Below, in pieces: positions 1 to 8,471 of a DNA stretch of 57,992 nt (position 1 is the stretch's first letter; every line of letters starts with the position of its first letter). The position numbers and the translations under genes were made by a program. The stretch lies in NCBI GenBank assembly GCA_025360105.1, contig JANYCT010000058.1, positions 1 to 57,992 of the forward strand, read 5' to 3'. The notes below the pieces were generated by a model. That model did no database searches. It saw only the letters and a list, made by a program, of their open reading frames with translations, and was not told where the DNA came from. The stretch is from Actinomycetes bacterium. Its GTDB lineage: Bacteria > Actinomycetota > Acidimicrobiia > Acidimicrobiales > Ilumatobacteraceae.

Positions 1-1
1 T

Positions 2-205
2 TGTCAACCGCATCATCTGTGGTGGTGGCGACACGGCGGGCCGAGTGATTTGTCGAATGTGTTGCCGTTGTGTTCACGTCATCATCACGCTGTGCACGAG
101 GGTGGCTGGCAGTTGGTGATGCATCCTGACCGGTCACTCACAATCACCTACCCCGATGGCAGCGTGCAGACCACCGGACCACCCGGCGAACAACGCGCCG
201 CCTGA
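2..205 (+). CDS. C-terminal end of a 13E12/DUF222-type HNH endonuclease (5' truncated by window edge)
   Basis: Frame 2 is open from the first base to the TGA at 203-205 and gives about 67 residues. They contain the end of an HNH motif: a Leu-Pro-Leu-Cys-Ser-Arg-His-His-His stretch followed by a Val-His-Glu-Gly-Gly-Trp segment and a short beta-rich tail ending in a Pro-Asp-Gly turn. This is the usual C-terminus of the DUF222/13E12-repeat HNH proteins that actinobacteria carry in many copies. The N-terminal DUF222 part lies outside the window. These proteins are predicted DNases of unknown role, often in mobile or repeated loci. The family call is from pattern recognition of the His-rich finger; activity is not shown. 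Confidence 0.75.
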   Translation, partial: CQPHHLWWWRHGGPSDLSNVLPLCSRHHHAVHEGGWQLVMHPDRSLTITYPDGSVQTTGPPGEQRAA

Positions 206-242
206 CCCCGGGGCTGGTCTCGCCGTGGTGGCTGGCGTTTAT

Positions 243-260
243 GCCCCCGTGATCGGGGGC
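243..260. terminator. Hairpin between convergent genes
   Basis: A perfect 7-bp stem (GCCCCCG at 243-249 and CGGGGGC at 254-260) with a TGAT loop lies in the 67-bp gap between the convergent ends of the HNH gene and the rRNA methyltransferase gene. No T-run follows on either strand, so this is a GC-rich hairpin that could act on both sides, not a textbook intrinsic terminator. Confidence 0.5.
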
Positions 261-272
261 CTGTGATCGGGT

Positions 273-1562
273 TCAGCGCTTGCCGAACTCGGCGCGTTTG
301 TTGGCTCGGGCGAAGATGGTCTTCAGGTACGCGCCCTCGGGGAAACCAATGGGGTGATCCGGTGCGTGTGTACTGCGCAGGATCTCGCTGATGCGGTGGC
401 GGCTCGAGTCGGCGCCGAGGTGTACGGCGGTGAAAAACTCGTCGGCGGGAATTCGGCTGGAACATGACGACTGCACCAGCAGTCCGCCTTCCTCGGTGAG
501 ATCGAGGGCAAGGCGGGTCAGACGTTTGTAGGCGTGCACGGCACGCTCGAGATCGCTCGGTTTGCGGGCGAAGGATGGAGGATCAACGATGACGATGTCG
601 AAACGGCGGTGCTGCTTGGCGAGGGCCTGCATCACCTCGAAGGCATCACCGGTTTGCGTGGTGTGCTCGCACTTGGCCACGTTCGGGATGCCGATGTTGT
701 GCTGCATGTTGCGAACTGCGGTCTCCAGTGCGGCACCGTTCAGATCAACACTGTGCACCGAGCGTGCGCCGCCGGCCGCGGCGTACATCGAGAAACCGCC
801 GGTGCAGGCGAACACGTCGAGCACCTTGGCATCTCGTGCCAGGCCGCGAACCTTGGCGCGATTGTCACGCTGGTCCAGAAAGTGCCCGGTCTTTTGGCCG
901 TGCACCACGTTGGCTTCGAACATCAAACCGTTCTCGCGGAACTGCACAGGCTCGGTGGGTAGCGTGCCGACGAGCGCGGTGCCCTCGCGCAGGCCGTACA
1001 GGTCTTGGCCTGTGCTGCCCTGTCCTGACCCACCCGGGCCGGCGACGTCGCGGCTGAAGCGCAGCACCACGGAGTCCGGCGTGAAGCGTTGTTGCAAGAG
1101 CGGCACGATCGCTGCAAGGTAGGGCAGCCAGGCCGTGGTGTAGATCTTCACGACGAGCGTCTTCGCGTATCGGTCGATCACCAGGCCGGGCATGCCATCG
1201 TTTTCGCCGTGGATTACGCGGTAACCGGTGGTGTCGCCGCGGGCTGTCACGAGTTGGCGTTTCTCGATCGCAGTGTCGAGTCGTTGCGCCCAGAAGGCGG
1301 CGTCGATATTGATCGGTCGACCGTGATGCAGCACGCGAATTCGGATGGGTGACGTGGGGTCGAAGAGACCGATGGCCACGAACTCGCGATCGGCATCGAA
1401 GATGACCGCAAGGTCGCCGGGGTTACCGTCGTGGTTCATCGACACGATCGAACGGTCGAAGATCCACGGGTGTCCACCATGGATCTGGCGGATGGCGTCT
1501 TTGGTGACGCGCACGGCAAGGCGGCGTTGAGATGGCGGCGGGACCTGATCGAGCGGGTTCAT
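273..1562 (-). CDS. Class I rRNA large-subunit methyltransferase, RlmI/COG1092 type
   Basis: A 429-residue SAM-dependent methyltransferase of the RlmI-like family, whose characterised members methylate a cytosine C5 in 23S rRNA. An N-terminal PUA-like domain (about residues 14-90, with His-Pro-Trp-Ile-Phe) is followed by the Rossmann methyltransferase domain. The SAM motif VLDVFACTGGF is near residue 249 and the catalytic-site motif DPPSF is near 326. Length fits the family (about 390-430). The frame continues upstream to 1679, but that extension is low-complexity and the ATG at 1562 starts just ahead of the PUA domain, so I use it. The gene diverges from the alpha/beta hydrolase at 1655. The exact base methylated cannot be told from sequence. 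Confidence 0.88.
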   Translation of the reverse strand: MNPLDQVPPPSQRRLAVRVTKDAIRQIHGGHPWIFDRSIVSMNHDGNPGDLAVIFDADREFVAIGLFDPTSPIRIRVLHHGRPINIDAAFWAQRLDTAIEKRQLVTARGDTTGYRVIHGENDGMPGLVIDRYAKTLVVKIYTTAWLPYLAAIVPLLQQRFTPDSVVLRFSRDVAGPGGSGQGSTGQDLYGLREGTALVGTLPTEPVQFRENGLMFEANVVHGQKTGHFLDQRDNRAKVRGLARDAKVLDVFACTGGFSMYAAAGGARSVHSVDLNGAALETAVRNMQHNIGIPNVAKCEHTTQTGDAFEVMQALAKQHRRFDIVIVDPPSFARKPSDLERAVHAYKRLTRLALDLTEEGGLLVQSSCSSRIPADEFFTAVHLGADSSRHRISEILRSTHAPDHPIGFPEGAYLKTIFARANKRAEFGKR

Positions 1563-1654
1563 GTTGCATGCATCATGCCTGAGCGTCGCACCCGTATGTG
1601 TCGAAGTTGACGAGGAACTACGGTTCGAGGATCGCCCACACTCGAAGGATCGCC

Positions 1655-2473
1655 ATGTCGACGCCACCACAATCTGCAACCACCAGCGACGGCGTCGACA
1701 TCCGATATACGACTCGGGGCAGTGGCAGGGATGTGCTCCTCATTCACGGACTCACGGATTGCGGTGCCACGTGGGGTCCCATTGCCGACACGCTCGCGGC
1801 CACATACCGGGTGACGGCGCTCGATCTGCGTGGGCATGGCCAATCGGGTGATGTGCCGGGCCATGTATCCGGCGACAGCAACGGCGAACACGGATATCGG
1901 GCCATCGGCATGGCACGCGACGTGGTGGCGGTGGTGGCGGCCGTGGGGATCGAGAATCCGTTGGTGATCGGGCATTCTCTTGGGGGCATCGTTGCCACGT
2001 CGTATGCAGCAGTGGGCCGAGTGCGCGGTGCGATCAACGTCGATCAGACCCTGCAGCTCAGCGCGTTCCAAGAGGGCCTTCGTCAGGTGGAGCCAATGCT
2101 GCGCGATCCGGCGTCGTTCCGCGAGATCCTGGCGGCGATCTTCGCCTCGATGGATGGCGAGGTGCTGTCCACCGAGATCCGTGCGGAGATCGCCTCGCTG
2201 CGGCGGCCTCGTCAGGAGGTCGTGCTCGGTGTGTGGAGCGAGGTGCTCGACACCGACGTCGCGGTACTCGACGCGCGTATGACCGATGTTGCAGCAACGA
2301 TCACTGCCCCGTACCTGTCGCTCGAGTTCGTCGATGCGAACCCTCACTACGCATCGTGGTTGCAGGCAATGCTGCCCCATGCAGTGCTCGAGAACTGGCC
2401 GGGCCTCGGCCACTATGGGCATCGGGTTCATCCCGACCGGTTCGTGCAACGTGTCGTCGACTTCGACACATGA
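1655..2473 (+). CDS. Alpha/beta hydrolase
   Basis: A 272-residue soluble alpha/beta hydrolase. It has the oxyanion-strand motif LLIHG near residue 29, an LDLRGHGQS strand-turn, the nucleophile elbow GHSLGG with Ser about residue 107, and a late His in GLGHYGHR that fits the catalytic histidine. The frame is open from 1598, but ATG 1655 follows an AAGGA sequence 6-10 bases upstream, so it is the better start. The substrate cannot be assigned; esterases, epoxide hydrolases and C-C hydrolases share this fold. It lies just upstream of mscR on the same strand but 133 bp away, so co-transcription is uncertain. Confidence 0.8.
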   Translation: MSTPPQSATTSDGVDIRYTTRGSGRDVLLIHGLTDCGATWGPIADTLAATYRVTALDLRGHGQSGDVPGHVSGDSNGEHGYRAIGMARDVVAVVAAVGIENPLVIGHSLGGIVATSYAAVGRVRGAINVDQTLQLSAFQEGLRQVEPMLRDPASFREILAAIFASMDGEVLSTEIRAEIASLRRPRQEVVLGVWSEVLDTDVAVLDARMTDVAATITAPYLSLEFVDANPHYASWLQAMLPHAVLENWPGLGHYGHRVHPDRFVQRVVDFDT

Positions 2474-2554
2474 CCCGCGCCAGGACGCAGCACTAACATC
2501 AGTCGAGCGCTGATTCGTCAGCACCGTGATCGGCAGCACTGGTCGACTGCAAAT

Positions 2555-2592
2555 ATCGACCATCAACATCGACCGTCAACATCATCGACAAC
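2555..2592 (+). repeat. 13-bp direct repeat in mscR leader
   Basis: Two near-identical 13-bp units (ATCGACCATCAAC at 2555-2567, ATCGACCGTCAAC at 2568-2580) and a decayed third copy sit directly ahead of the ribosome binding site of mscR. Their position invites a regulatory reading, but nothing else supports it. Confidence 0.5.
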
Positions 2593-2606
2593 GAAGGAGC
2601 CATCTC

Positions 2607-3695
2607 ATGGCACACACAGTTCAGGGCGTGATTGCACGAGGTAAGGGCCAGCCGGTGGAGCTCGCCAGCGTCGTCGTTCCCGATCCCGGGCCGGGCGAGG
2701 CCTTGGTGCAGGTGCAGGCCTGCGGCGTCTGCCACACCGATCTGCACTACCGCGAGGGCGGCATTAACAACGACTTCCCGTTCCTGCTCGGGCATGAGGC
2801 AGCGGGCATCGTCGAAGCAGTCGGGCCTGATGTGGCCAACGTGAAGCCGGGCGACTTCGTGGTGCTCAACTGGCGCGCGGTGTGCGGCAACTGCCGCTCG
2901 TGCCTGCGTGGCAAGCCGCAGCTGTGCTTCAGCACCTTCAACGCGACACAGAAGATGACCCTGGTCGACGGCACACCGTTGTCAGCGGCGCTCGGCATCG
3001 GTGCTTTTGCCGAAAAGACGTTGGTGGCGGCCGGTCAGTGCACTCCGGTGAATCCCGCCGCGTCGCCTGCGGTGGCCGGTCTGCTTGGCTGTGGAGTGAT
3101 GGCCGGTATCGGTGCGTCCATGCTCACCGGTGAGGTGCAGCGCGGGTACAGCGTCGCGGTGTTCGGCTGCGGCGGCGTGGGTAACGCGGCGATTGCCGGT
3201 GCACGCCTGTCGGGTGCAACAACGATCATCGCCGTCGATCTCGATGACCGCAAGCTTGAATGGGCTCGCCAGTTCGGGGCAACCCACACCGTGAACGCAA
3301 CGACCACCGAGCCCGTCGCTGCCATCCAGGCCGCCACCAATGGCAACGGTGCCGATGTGTGCATCGAGGCAGTCGGCCATCCCGAGGTTCTCCGTCAGGC
3401 GTTCTACGCGCGCGACCTTGCCGGCACCGTGGTGCAGGTGGGGGTTCCGACTCCGGAGATGATCATGCCGAACATCCCGATGATCGATTTCTTCGGCCGC
3501 GGCGGCGCGATGAAGCCGAGTTGGTACGGCGATTGCCTGCCCAGCCGTGACTTCCCGTTGCTGGTCGATCTGCACCTGCAAGGTCGCCTGCCGCTCGAGG
3601 ATTTCGTCTCCGAGACCATCGGCCTGGGCGACGTCGAAGAAGCATTCCATCGCATGGAGCGCGGCGAGGTGCTGCGCAGCGTGGTACTGCTGTGA
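2607..3695 (+). CDS. mscR: S-nitrosomycothiol reductase / mycothiol-dependent formaldehyde dehydrogenase
   Basis: A 362-residue zinc-dependent medium-chain dehydrogenase. The start at ATG 2607 follows a strong GAAGGAG at 2593-2599. The catalytic zinc ligands are visible as Cys39 (in ACGVC) with His63-Glu64 (LGHEA); the structural zinc ligands are Cys93, 96, 99 and 107. The NAD-binding glycine motif [10 protein letters not shown] follows near residue 190. The sequence runs closely along known mycobacterial MscR/AdhE2 proteins ([13 protein letters not shown] near the C-terminus). These enzymes oxidise S-hydroxymethylmycothiol formed from formaldehyde and reduce S-nitrosomycothiol. The stop overlaps the start of an MBL hydrolase, the same pair seen in mycobacteria. 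It implies that the organism makes mycothiol. Confidence 0.93.
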   Translation: MAHTVQGVIARGKGQPVELASVVVPDPGPGEALVQVQACGVCHTDLHYREGGINNDFPFLLGHEAAGIVEAVGPDVANVKPGDFVVLNWRAVCGNCRSCLRGKPQLCFSTFNATQKMTLVDGTPLSAALGIGAFAEKTLVAAGQCTPVNPAASPAVAGLLGCGVMAGIGASMLTGEVQRGYSVAVFGCGGVGNAAIAGARLSGATTIIAVDLDDRKLEWARQFGATHTVNATTTEPVAAIQAATNGNGADVCIEAVGHPEVLRQAFYARDLAGTVVQVGVPTPEMIMPNIPMIDFFGRGGAMKPSWYGDCLPSRDFPLLVDLHLQGRLPLEDFVSETIGLGDVEEAFHRMERGEVLRSVVLL

Positions 3696-4309
3696 TCGAA
3701 CTCGTCACCACGTCGGGCATCTTCGCCCTCGACGGCGGCGAGTGGGAGGTCACCAACAACATCTGGCTCGTCGGCAACGACACCGAGGTCATCATCATCG
3801 ATGCGGCCCACGATGCCGCGCCCATCGTGAATGCCGTGAACGGTCGCCGTGTCGCGGCGATCGCGCTCACGCATGGCCACAACGATCACATCAACGCGGC
3901 GGTTGCGCTGCAAGCTGCCGTCGACGCGCCCATCCTGTTGCATCCCGATGACCTCATGTTGTGGCGTGTGATCTACCCAGACCGCGACCCCGACGGATCA
4001 CTCAGCGATGGTGGCGTACTGCGTGCCGGCGGCACCGAACTCGGCGTACTCCACACGCCGGGTCACTCGCCTGGTGGTTGCTGCTTCCACATCCTCGGCG
4101 GTCAGGCCAACGGCAGCGATGCGGTGTTCAGCGGCGACACACTGTTCTGCGGCGGGCCGGGCGCAACGGGTCGCAGCTTCAGCGACTACGACACCATCGT
4201 GGCGTCCATCCGCAGTCGGTTGTTCAGCTTGCCGGCGAGCACCATCGTGCACACCGGTCATGGCGACAGCACCACCGTCGGCGCAGAGGCCGAAGCGCTC
4301 GGTTCCTGA
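3692..4309 (+). CDS. MBL-fold metallohydrolase linked to mscR
   Basis: A 205-residue metallo-beta-lactamase-fold hydrolase whose GTG start overlaps the mscR stop (GTGA), so the two are translationally coupled. The metal motif THGHNDH gives His61, His63, Asp65 and His66. Later ligands are in the [17 protein letters not shown] and HTGHGD segments, so the two-metal site looks complete. The size fits glyoxalase-II-like members. The same gene order with mscR in mycobacteria suggests a thioester hydrolase acting after the mycothiol dehydrogenase, for example releasing formate from S-formylmycothiol; that substrate is an inference. Confidence 0.85.
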   Translation: MIELVTTSGIFALDGGEWEVTNNIWLVGNDTEVIIIDAAHDAAPIVNAVNGRRVAAIALTHGHNDHINAAVALQAAVDAPILLHPDDLMLWRVIYPDRDPDGSLSDGGVLRAGGTELGVLHTPGHSPGGCCFHILGGQANGSDAVFSGDTLFCGGPGATGRSFSDYDTIVASIRSRLFSLPASTIVHTGHGDSTTVGAEAEALGS

Positions 4310-4312
4310 GCC

Positions 4313-4338
4313 GGCTCGCTGATCTGGCTCGCTGATCT
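4313..4338 (+). repeat. 13-bp direct repeat after the MBL gene
   Basis: Two identical tandem copies of GGCTCGCTGATCT start 4 bases after the MBL hydrolase stop codon. Confidence 0.6.
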
Positions 4339-4371
4339 GGGTCTGACGGCGGCGCTCATTAGCATGCGGCC

Positions 4372-5592
4372 ATGGCCATCACCACGTTGCGCGACGAAGC
4401 CCACGATTCCCTGAGTGATGCAGTGGCGTTGCGTCGCCAGCTGCATCAGTGGCCCGAGATCGGCAATCATCTGCCCATCACACGCGACGCGGTGCTGTCA
4501 GCGCTCGAGGGCCTGCCGCTCGATCTGAATCTGCACACGTCCACGTCGGGCATCGCTGCGATGCTCACCGGATCCAAGCCCGGCCCCACCATTCTGTTAC
4601 GTGGCGACATGGATGCGCTACCGATGCCCGAGGACACCGATCTCGATTTCACGTCCAAGGTCGATGGCTGCATGCATGCCTGCGGTCACGACACGCACAC
4701 GGCCATGCTCGTGGGCGCGGCCAAGATGCTGGCGGCACGCCGAGGTGACCTCGCTGGCCGGGTGCTGTTCATGTTCCAACCCGGCGAGGAAGGTCATGCC
4801 GGAGCGAAGTACATGTTGCAGGAGGGTCTGCTCGATGTCGCTCCTCTGGCCGACGGCACGCCGTCACCGGTAACCGGCGCGTTCGCCCTGCACATCTCCT
4901 CCGCGTTACCGGTGGGCATGGTGAGCACGCGTGGCGGCGCGCTGATGGCCTCGAGCGACCGATTGCTCATCACGGTGCACGGCCGTGGTGGCCACGCGAG
5001 CGAACCGTATCGAGCGCTCGACCCGATCCCGATTGCCTGTGAGATCGTGCAGGCGATGCAGATGATGGTCACCCGTCGCATCGACGTGTTCGATCCCACC
5101 ATCGTCACCGTTGGCCGCATCACGGCTGGCACCACGAACAATGTGATCCCCGAAACCGCCGAAATCGAAGGCACCATTCGCGCCGTCAGCGAACGCACCC
5201 GCACCAAGGTGCACGCTGGTATCACGCGAGTCGCAGAGGGCATTGCTGCTGCCCACGACGCGGCGGTCACGGTGGAGATCATGCTTGGCTACCCCGTGAC
5301 GAAGAACAACAGCGGCTTTGCCGACTTCGCATCCGGAGTCGCCGCCGAGGTGCTCGGCGTCGAGAGGGTGTTCCAGATGCCGCACCCTGTGATGGGTGCC
5401 GAGGACTTCAGCTACGTGCTCGAGGCCGTGCCCGGATCGATGATGTTCCTCGGTGGCACTCACGCCGATCGCAACCCGGCGACAGCCCCACCGAATCACA
5501 GCAACCGAGTCACGTTCGACGAGGATGCGATGGTCTCGGGGATGGCGTTGTACACCGCCGTCGCGATGCGTCATCTCGGCGCTGAGGCGTGA
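4372..5592 (+). CDS. M20-family amidohydrolase / N-acyl-amino-acid hydrolase
   Basis: A 406-residue metallopeptidase of the M20D (IAA-amino acid hydrolase, hippuricase, N-acetyl-diaminopimelate deacetylase) type. Metal-site motifs are RGDMDALPM (residues 77-85), HACGHDTH (102-109, with the Cys typical of M20D), PGEEGHAG (Glu139-Glu140) and a late His in FQMPHPVMGAEDF. The central dimerisation domain starts around residue 190 with GRGGHAS. Length is typical. Such enzymes remove acyl groups from amino acids or release amino acids from conjugates; the substrate is not evident. It stands alone, 62 bp after the MBL gene, and may be transcribed with it. Confidence 0.87.
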   Translation: MAITTLRDEAHDSLSDAVALRRQLHQWPEIGNHLPITRDAVLSALEGLPLDLNLHTSTSGIAAMLTGSKPGPTILLRGDMDALPMPEDTDLDFTSKVDGCMHACGHDTHTAMLVGAAKMLAARRGDLAGRVLFMFQPGEEGHAGAKYMLQEGLLDVAPLADGTPSPVTGAFALHISSALPVGMVSTRGGALMASSDRLLITVHGRGGHASEPYRALDPIPIACEIVQAMQMMVTRRIDVFDPTIVTVGRITAGTTNNVIPETAEIEGTIRAVSERTRTKVHAGITRVAEGIAAAHDAAVTVEIMLGYPVTKNNSGFADFASGVAAEVLGVERVFQMPHPVMGAEDFSYVLEAVPGSMMFLGGTHADRNPATAPPNHSNRVTFDEDAMVSGMALYTAVAMRHLGAEA

Positions 5593-5649
5593 GTCCGTGC
5601 CTGCTGAGCGCACAGAACCCCAGCGGCACACACAAATTTGGCTCTGCGT

Positions 5650-5678
5650 TTGACGTGCTCTCACCAGACTCTTACACG
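5650..5678 (+). promoter_or_regulatory. Possible sigma-70 promoter of the flavin electron-transfer operon
   Basis: TTGACG at 5650-5655 and TACACG at 5673-5678 are separated by 17 bp, about 20 bp ahead of the ATG at 5699. The -35 box is a good match; the -10 box is poor. It is the best candidate in this gap. Confidence 0.3.
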
Positions 5679-5698
5679 CGAATCGTTGAATTGAATCC

Positions 5699-7084
5699 AT
5701 GCAATCGATGACGCGTGAGTCGCGTAGCAATAGCGGGTCCGTTCGCCCATTGCGCCGCCCACGTCCGTCGGCTCTTTTTGGCACCGACATGTGGATCCTC
5801 ATGTGGGCGTTCCTGGCCTGTGTTGTCGGGCTTTGGATTCGCCACGGCGGCCTCACCGATCTCACCAAGAGTTGGCTCGATGGTTGGCTGTCGATCTCGG
5901 GCATCACCGGACTGTTGGCCTCGGCCTGTGGCCTGATTGGCGTTGTGCTGATCGCACGACCACGAACCCTTGAACGCAATCTCGGTCTCGACAAGATGTT
6001 CGTCTGGCACCGCTATCTCGGTGAGGGCATGGCCGTTCTCCTGAGTGTGCACATCGTGTCGGCCGTCATTGCCGGCACCGCCGATGGCACTGGGCTCTGG
6101 GCCGTCATCCGCAACTACACCGGCCGCCAGCCGTACATGGCCATCGCCACGGTGGGTGGGCTGCTCGTGTTGCTCGTGACGATCACGTCGCTGAAGTCAA
6201 TCCGCCGCCAGATGTCGTACGAGACGTGGTACTTCGTGCATCTCACCGCGTACGCCGGACTCGCGTTGTCGTTCGGTCACGAAATCGTGCTCGGCACTGA
6301 CTTGTCGAACGATTCGCTCGGCCGCTGGTTCTGGGTGATCGTGCACGTGTTGGTACTTGTGGGCGTGTTGTCGGGTCGCTGGGGCCGCGCAATCGTGTCC
6401 GTGCTCCGCCCGCTACGAGTGGTGCAAGTTGAACCACTTGGCGACGACATTGGCACGATCCTTCTCGGCGGACCCGCCATCCACCGCATCGAAGCCCACG
6501 GTGGCCAGTTCTGCATGCTGCGCGTGCTGCGCCCAGGTCTGTGGTGGCAGAGCCACCCGTTCTCGTTGTCGGCCGCACCCACCACATTCGGCCTGCGTTT
6601 CACCATCAAAGACCGTGGCGATGCCAGCGGCATCATCAACAAGCTCCGCATTGGCACCCGCGTTGCTGTGGAGGGTCCGTACGGCGTGGCCACCCCCGAC
6701 GCTGCCGTTGGATCAAAGGTGCTCTGCATCGTGGGTGGCGTCGGCGTAGCTCCGGCCCGGGCGATGCTCGAACTCCTGACGCGAGATCAGGAACCGATCG
6801 TGCTGTACCGGGCGCGTTCGAAGGCCGACCTCGTGCACCTCGACGAGATGCAAGACATCGCCAAGCGCGTCAAGGGCGAGGTCCTCACGCTCGTCGGCCC
6901 CTCGATTTCTCTCGCCGTCAAAGACCCGTTCAGCGGCCCTTCGCTCAGGCGCGCGGTCCCCGACATCGCCGAACGCACCGTGTTCGTTTGCGGTCCTGAC
7001 TCGCTGGTTCACGCGGCTCGCAAGGGTCTCAAAGATGCCGGTGTGCCAACAGAGAATGTTCACTTCGAAATGGTTTGGTGGTAA
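5699..7084 (+). CDS. Ferric-reductase-like transmembrane protein with FAD/NAD(P)-binding reductase domain
   Basis: A 461-residue membrane flavocytochrome-type protein. About six transmembrane helices fill residues 25-230. Conserved histidines lie in the WHRYLGEG and SVHIV segments and in FVHLTAYAGLALSFGHE, the pattern expected for two b-type hemes. From about 240 there is a ferredoxin-reductase-like module: SHPFSLSAAP (FAD), GGVGVAPARA (NAD(P)), and a C-terminal VFVCGPDSLV with terminal aromatic residues. It would move electrons from cytoplasmic NAD(P)H across the membrane. Only 3 bp separate it from the FMN-binding gene, and apbE follows, so the likely acceptor is the flavinylated partner. 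Two ATGs (5699 and 5708) are possible starts. Confidence 0.87.
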   Translation: MQSMTRESRSNSGSVRPLRRPRPSALFGTDMWILMWAFLACVVGLWIRHGGLTDLTKSWLDGWLSISGITGLLASACGLIGVVLIARPRTLERNLGLDKMFVWHRYLGEGMAVLLSVHIVSAVIAGTADGTGLWAVIRNYTGRQPYMAIATVGGLLVLLVTITSLKSIRRQMSYETWYFVHLTAYAGLALSFGHEIVLGTDLSNDSLGRWFWVIVHVLVLVGVLSGRWGRAIVSVLRPLRVVQVEPLGDDIGTILLGGPAIHRIEAHGGQFCMLRVLRPGLWWQSHPFSLSAAPTTFGLRFTIKDRGDASGIINKLRIGTRVAVEGPYGVATPDAAVGSKVLCIVGGVGVAPARAMLELLTRDQEPIVLYRARSKADLVHLDEMQDIAKRVKGEVLTLVGPSISLAVKDPFSGPSLRRAVPDIAERTVFVCGPDSLVHAARKGLKDAGVPTENVHFEMVWW

Positions 7085-7087
7085 GTC

Positions 7088-7669
7088 ATGAGTCAACAAC
7101 AACCCCCTGCTTCATTGGCCCGACGGATCTGGCCAGCGGTCGCCGTTGCGGGCGCGTCTGCCGCGTTCATCACCGCGCTCGACCATCCCACGCAGTTCGT
7201 TGCCGACACGGTGTCACTCACGGGTTCGCAGGACGCTGGCACACCCACGACGTTGGTGGCCGCGATCGTTCCGATTGCCCCCGTGAACCCAGCCGTGGCA
7301 ACCACGATTCCGGCCATTCCTGTCTCGGTGCCCAAGACCCCGACATCGACCACGGTCGCTACCCCCGCCGCGGCCGCTGCAGCGGGCGCATGTAACACGC
7401 AGCCGATCAACGGTCCGGTGGTGCAGACCCGGTGGGGTCCAGTGCAGGTGCAGGCTCAGTTGACCGCTGACAAGGTGGTCTGCAATGCGATCGCGCTGCA
7501 GACACCCGACAGTCACAACCGCTCGGTGCAGATCAATGCCTATGCCAAACCCATCCTGCACAAACGTGCGGTCGCTGCGGGGAACGCCCAGTTCAGTGCC
7601 GTCTCCGGAGCGACGATCACGTCTCGCGGATACATGATGTCGCTGCAGTACATCCTCGACCATGCCTGA
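7088..7669 (+). CDS. Membrane-anchored FMN-binding domain protein (covalently flavinylated electron carrier)
   Basis: A 193-residue protein with one N-terminal hydrophobic segment (about 11-32), a Thr/Pro/Ala-rich linker (about 45-100), and a C-terminal FMN_bind domain. The flavinylation motif SGATITS lies near residues 177-183; in this family ApbE attaches FMN through phosphate to the second-position Thr of the motif. The domain should sit outside the membrane. It lies between the ferric-reductase-like gene and apbE, and its last codons overlap the apbE start by 8 bases. This makes a complete set: reductase, carrier, flavin-attaching enzyme. Confidence 0.85.
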   Translation: MSQQQPPASLARRIWPAVAVAGASAAFITALDHPTQFVADTVSLTGSQDAGTPTTLVAAIVPIAPVNPAVATTIPAIPVSVPKTPTSTTVATPAAAAAAGACNTQPINGPVVQTRWGPVQVQAQLTADKVVCNAIALQTPDSHNRSVQINAYAKPILHKRAVAAGNAQFSAVSGATITSRGYMMSLQYILDHA

Positions 7670-8453
7670 TTTTGGGCCTGATTTCGGGCCTGATTTTGGG
7701 CCTGAGCCGGTGCGCCGAAACGCTCCGGTGATGGGCACGGTGGTGAGCATGCATGTGCACGACCACCTTGCGCCCGTGATCATCGACGCTGCCATCGACG
7801 ATGCGCTTGCGGAACTCGAGCGACTCGAGCAGATGTTCAGCACGTTTCGTCCCACGAGTGTGATCAGCCGCATCAATCGCGGTGAGCTCAACTTGCTCGA
7901 TGCTCCGCCCGAAGTGATCGAGGTTGTCGACGCGTGCACCTGGCTCGAGCACGCGAGCAATGGTGCGTTCTCGATGCGCCGCGTCGACAGATCGCTGGAC
8001 CCCGCAGGATTCGTGAAGGGTTGGGCCGCTGAGCGAGCCGCGGCGCGACTCGCTGCGCGCGGCTTGAGCAACTTCATGCTTTCGGTGGGTGGTGACCTGA
8101 TGGTGCTCGGCGAGCCAGCCCCCGGGCGCCGGTGGCACGTTGCGATCGCCGATCCACGTGAGCGTGGCGAGGTCGTGCGATCCGTCGAGATCGCCGACGG
8201 TGCCGTCGCGACGTCGGGAACCAGCGAACGCGGCAGCCACATCCGTACCGTCGACGCGGGCTACGACCTGTTGTCGTTCACCGTGCTTGGTCCCAGCCTC
8301 TCGTGGGCCGATGCATTCGCAACGGCCGCCTTCGCGATGGGTCATGCCGGCCTCGAATGGGTCGCCCAGTTCGAGGGCTACGAAGGTATCGCGATCGACC
8401 TCGATGGAGTCGTCACCACCACTGATGGTTTCGCCGAAGCATCCGTGGTCTGA
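7662..8453 (+). CDS. apbE: FAD:protein FMN transferase
   Basis: A 263-residue ApbE-family enzyme, which transfers FMN from FAD to a Thr/Ser of a target protein. Family motifs are VMGTVVSM (near residue 23), the AGFVKGWAAERAA helix, LSVGGDLMVLG, and the metal-binding WADAFATAAFAMG near residue 215. Length is somewhat shorter than the usual 300-350 because there is no signal peptide, so it probably acts in or at the cytoplasmic side unless exported in another way. The first residues are three tandem copies of Pro-Asp-Phe-Gly, coded by a 12-bp repeat that also contains the upstream gene's stop. The natural target is the FMN-binding protein directly upstream. Confidence 0.87.
   Translation: MPDFGPDFGPDFGPEPVRRNAPVMGTVVSMHVHDHLAPVIIDAAIDDALAELERLEQMFSTFRPTSVISRINRGELNLLDAPPEVIEVVDACTWLEHASNGAFSMRRVDRSLDPAGFVKGWAAERAAARLAARGLSNFMLSVGGDLMVLGEPAPGRRWHVAIADPRERGEVVRSVEIADGAVATSGTSERGSHIRTVDAGYDLLSFTVLGPSLSWADAFATAAFAMGHAGLEWVAQFEGYEGIAIDLDGVVTTTDGFAEASVV
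7665..7705 (+). repeat. 12-bp tandem repeat x3.4 at the FMN-binding/apbE junction
   Basis: Three copies of CCTGATTTTGGG (7665-7676, 7677-7688 with one change, 7689-7700) plus CCTGA. The first copy holds the TGA stop of the upstream gene while the array encodes Pro-Asp-Phe-Gly repeats in ApbE. Confidence 0.85.
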
Positions 8454-8471
8454 GCGTCACGGTCACCCAAC

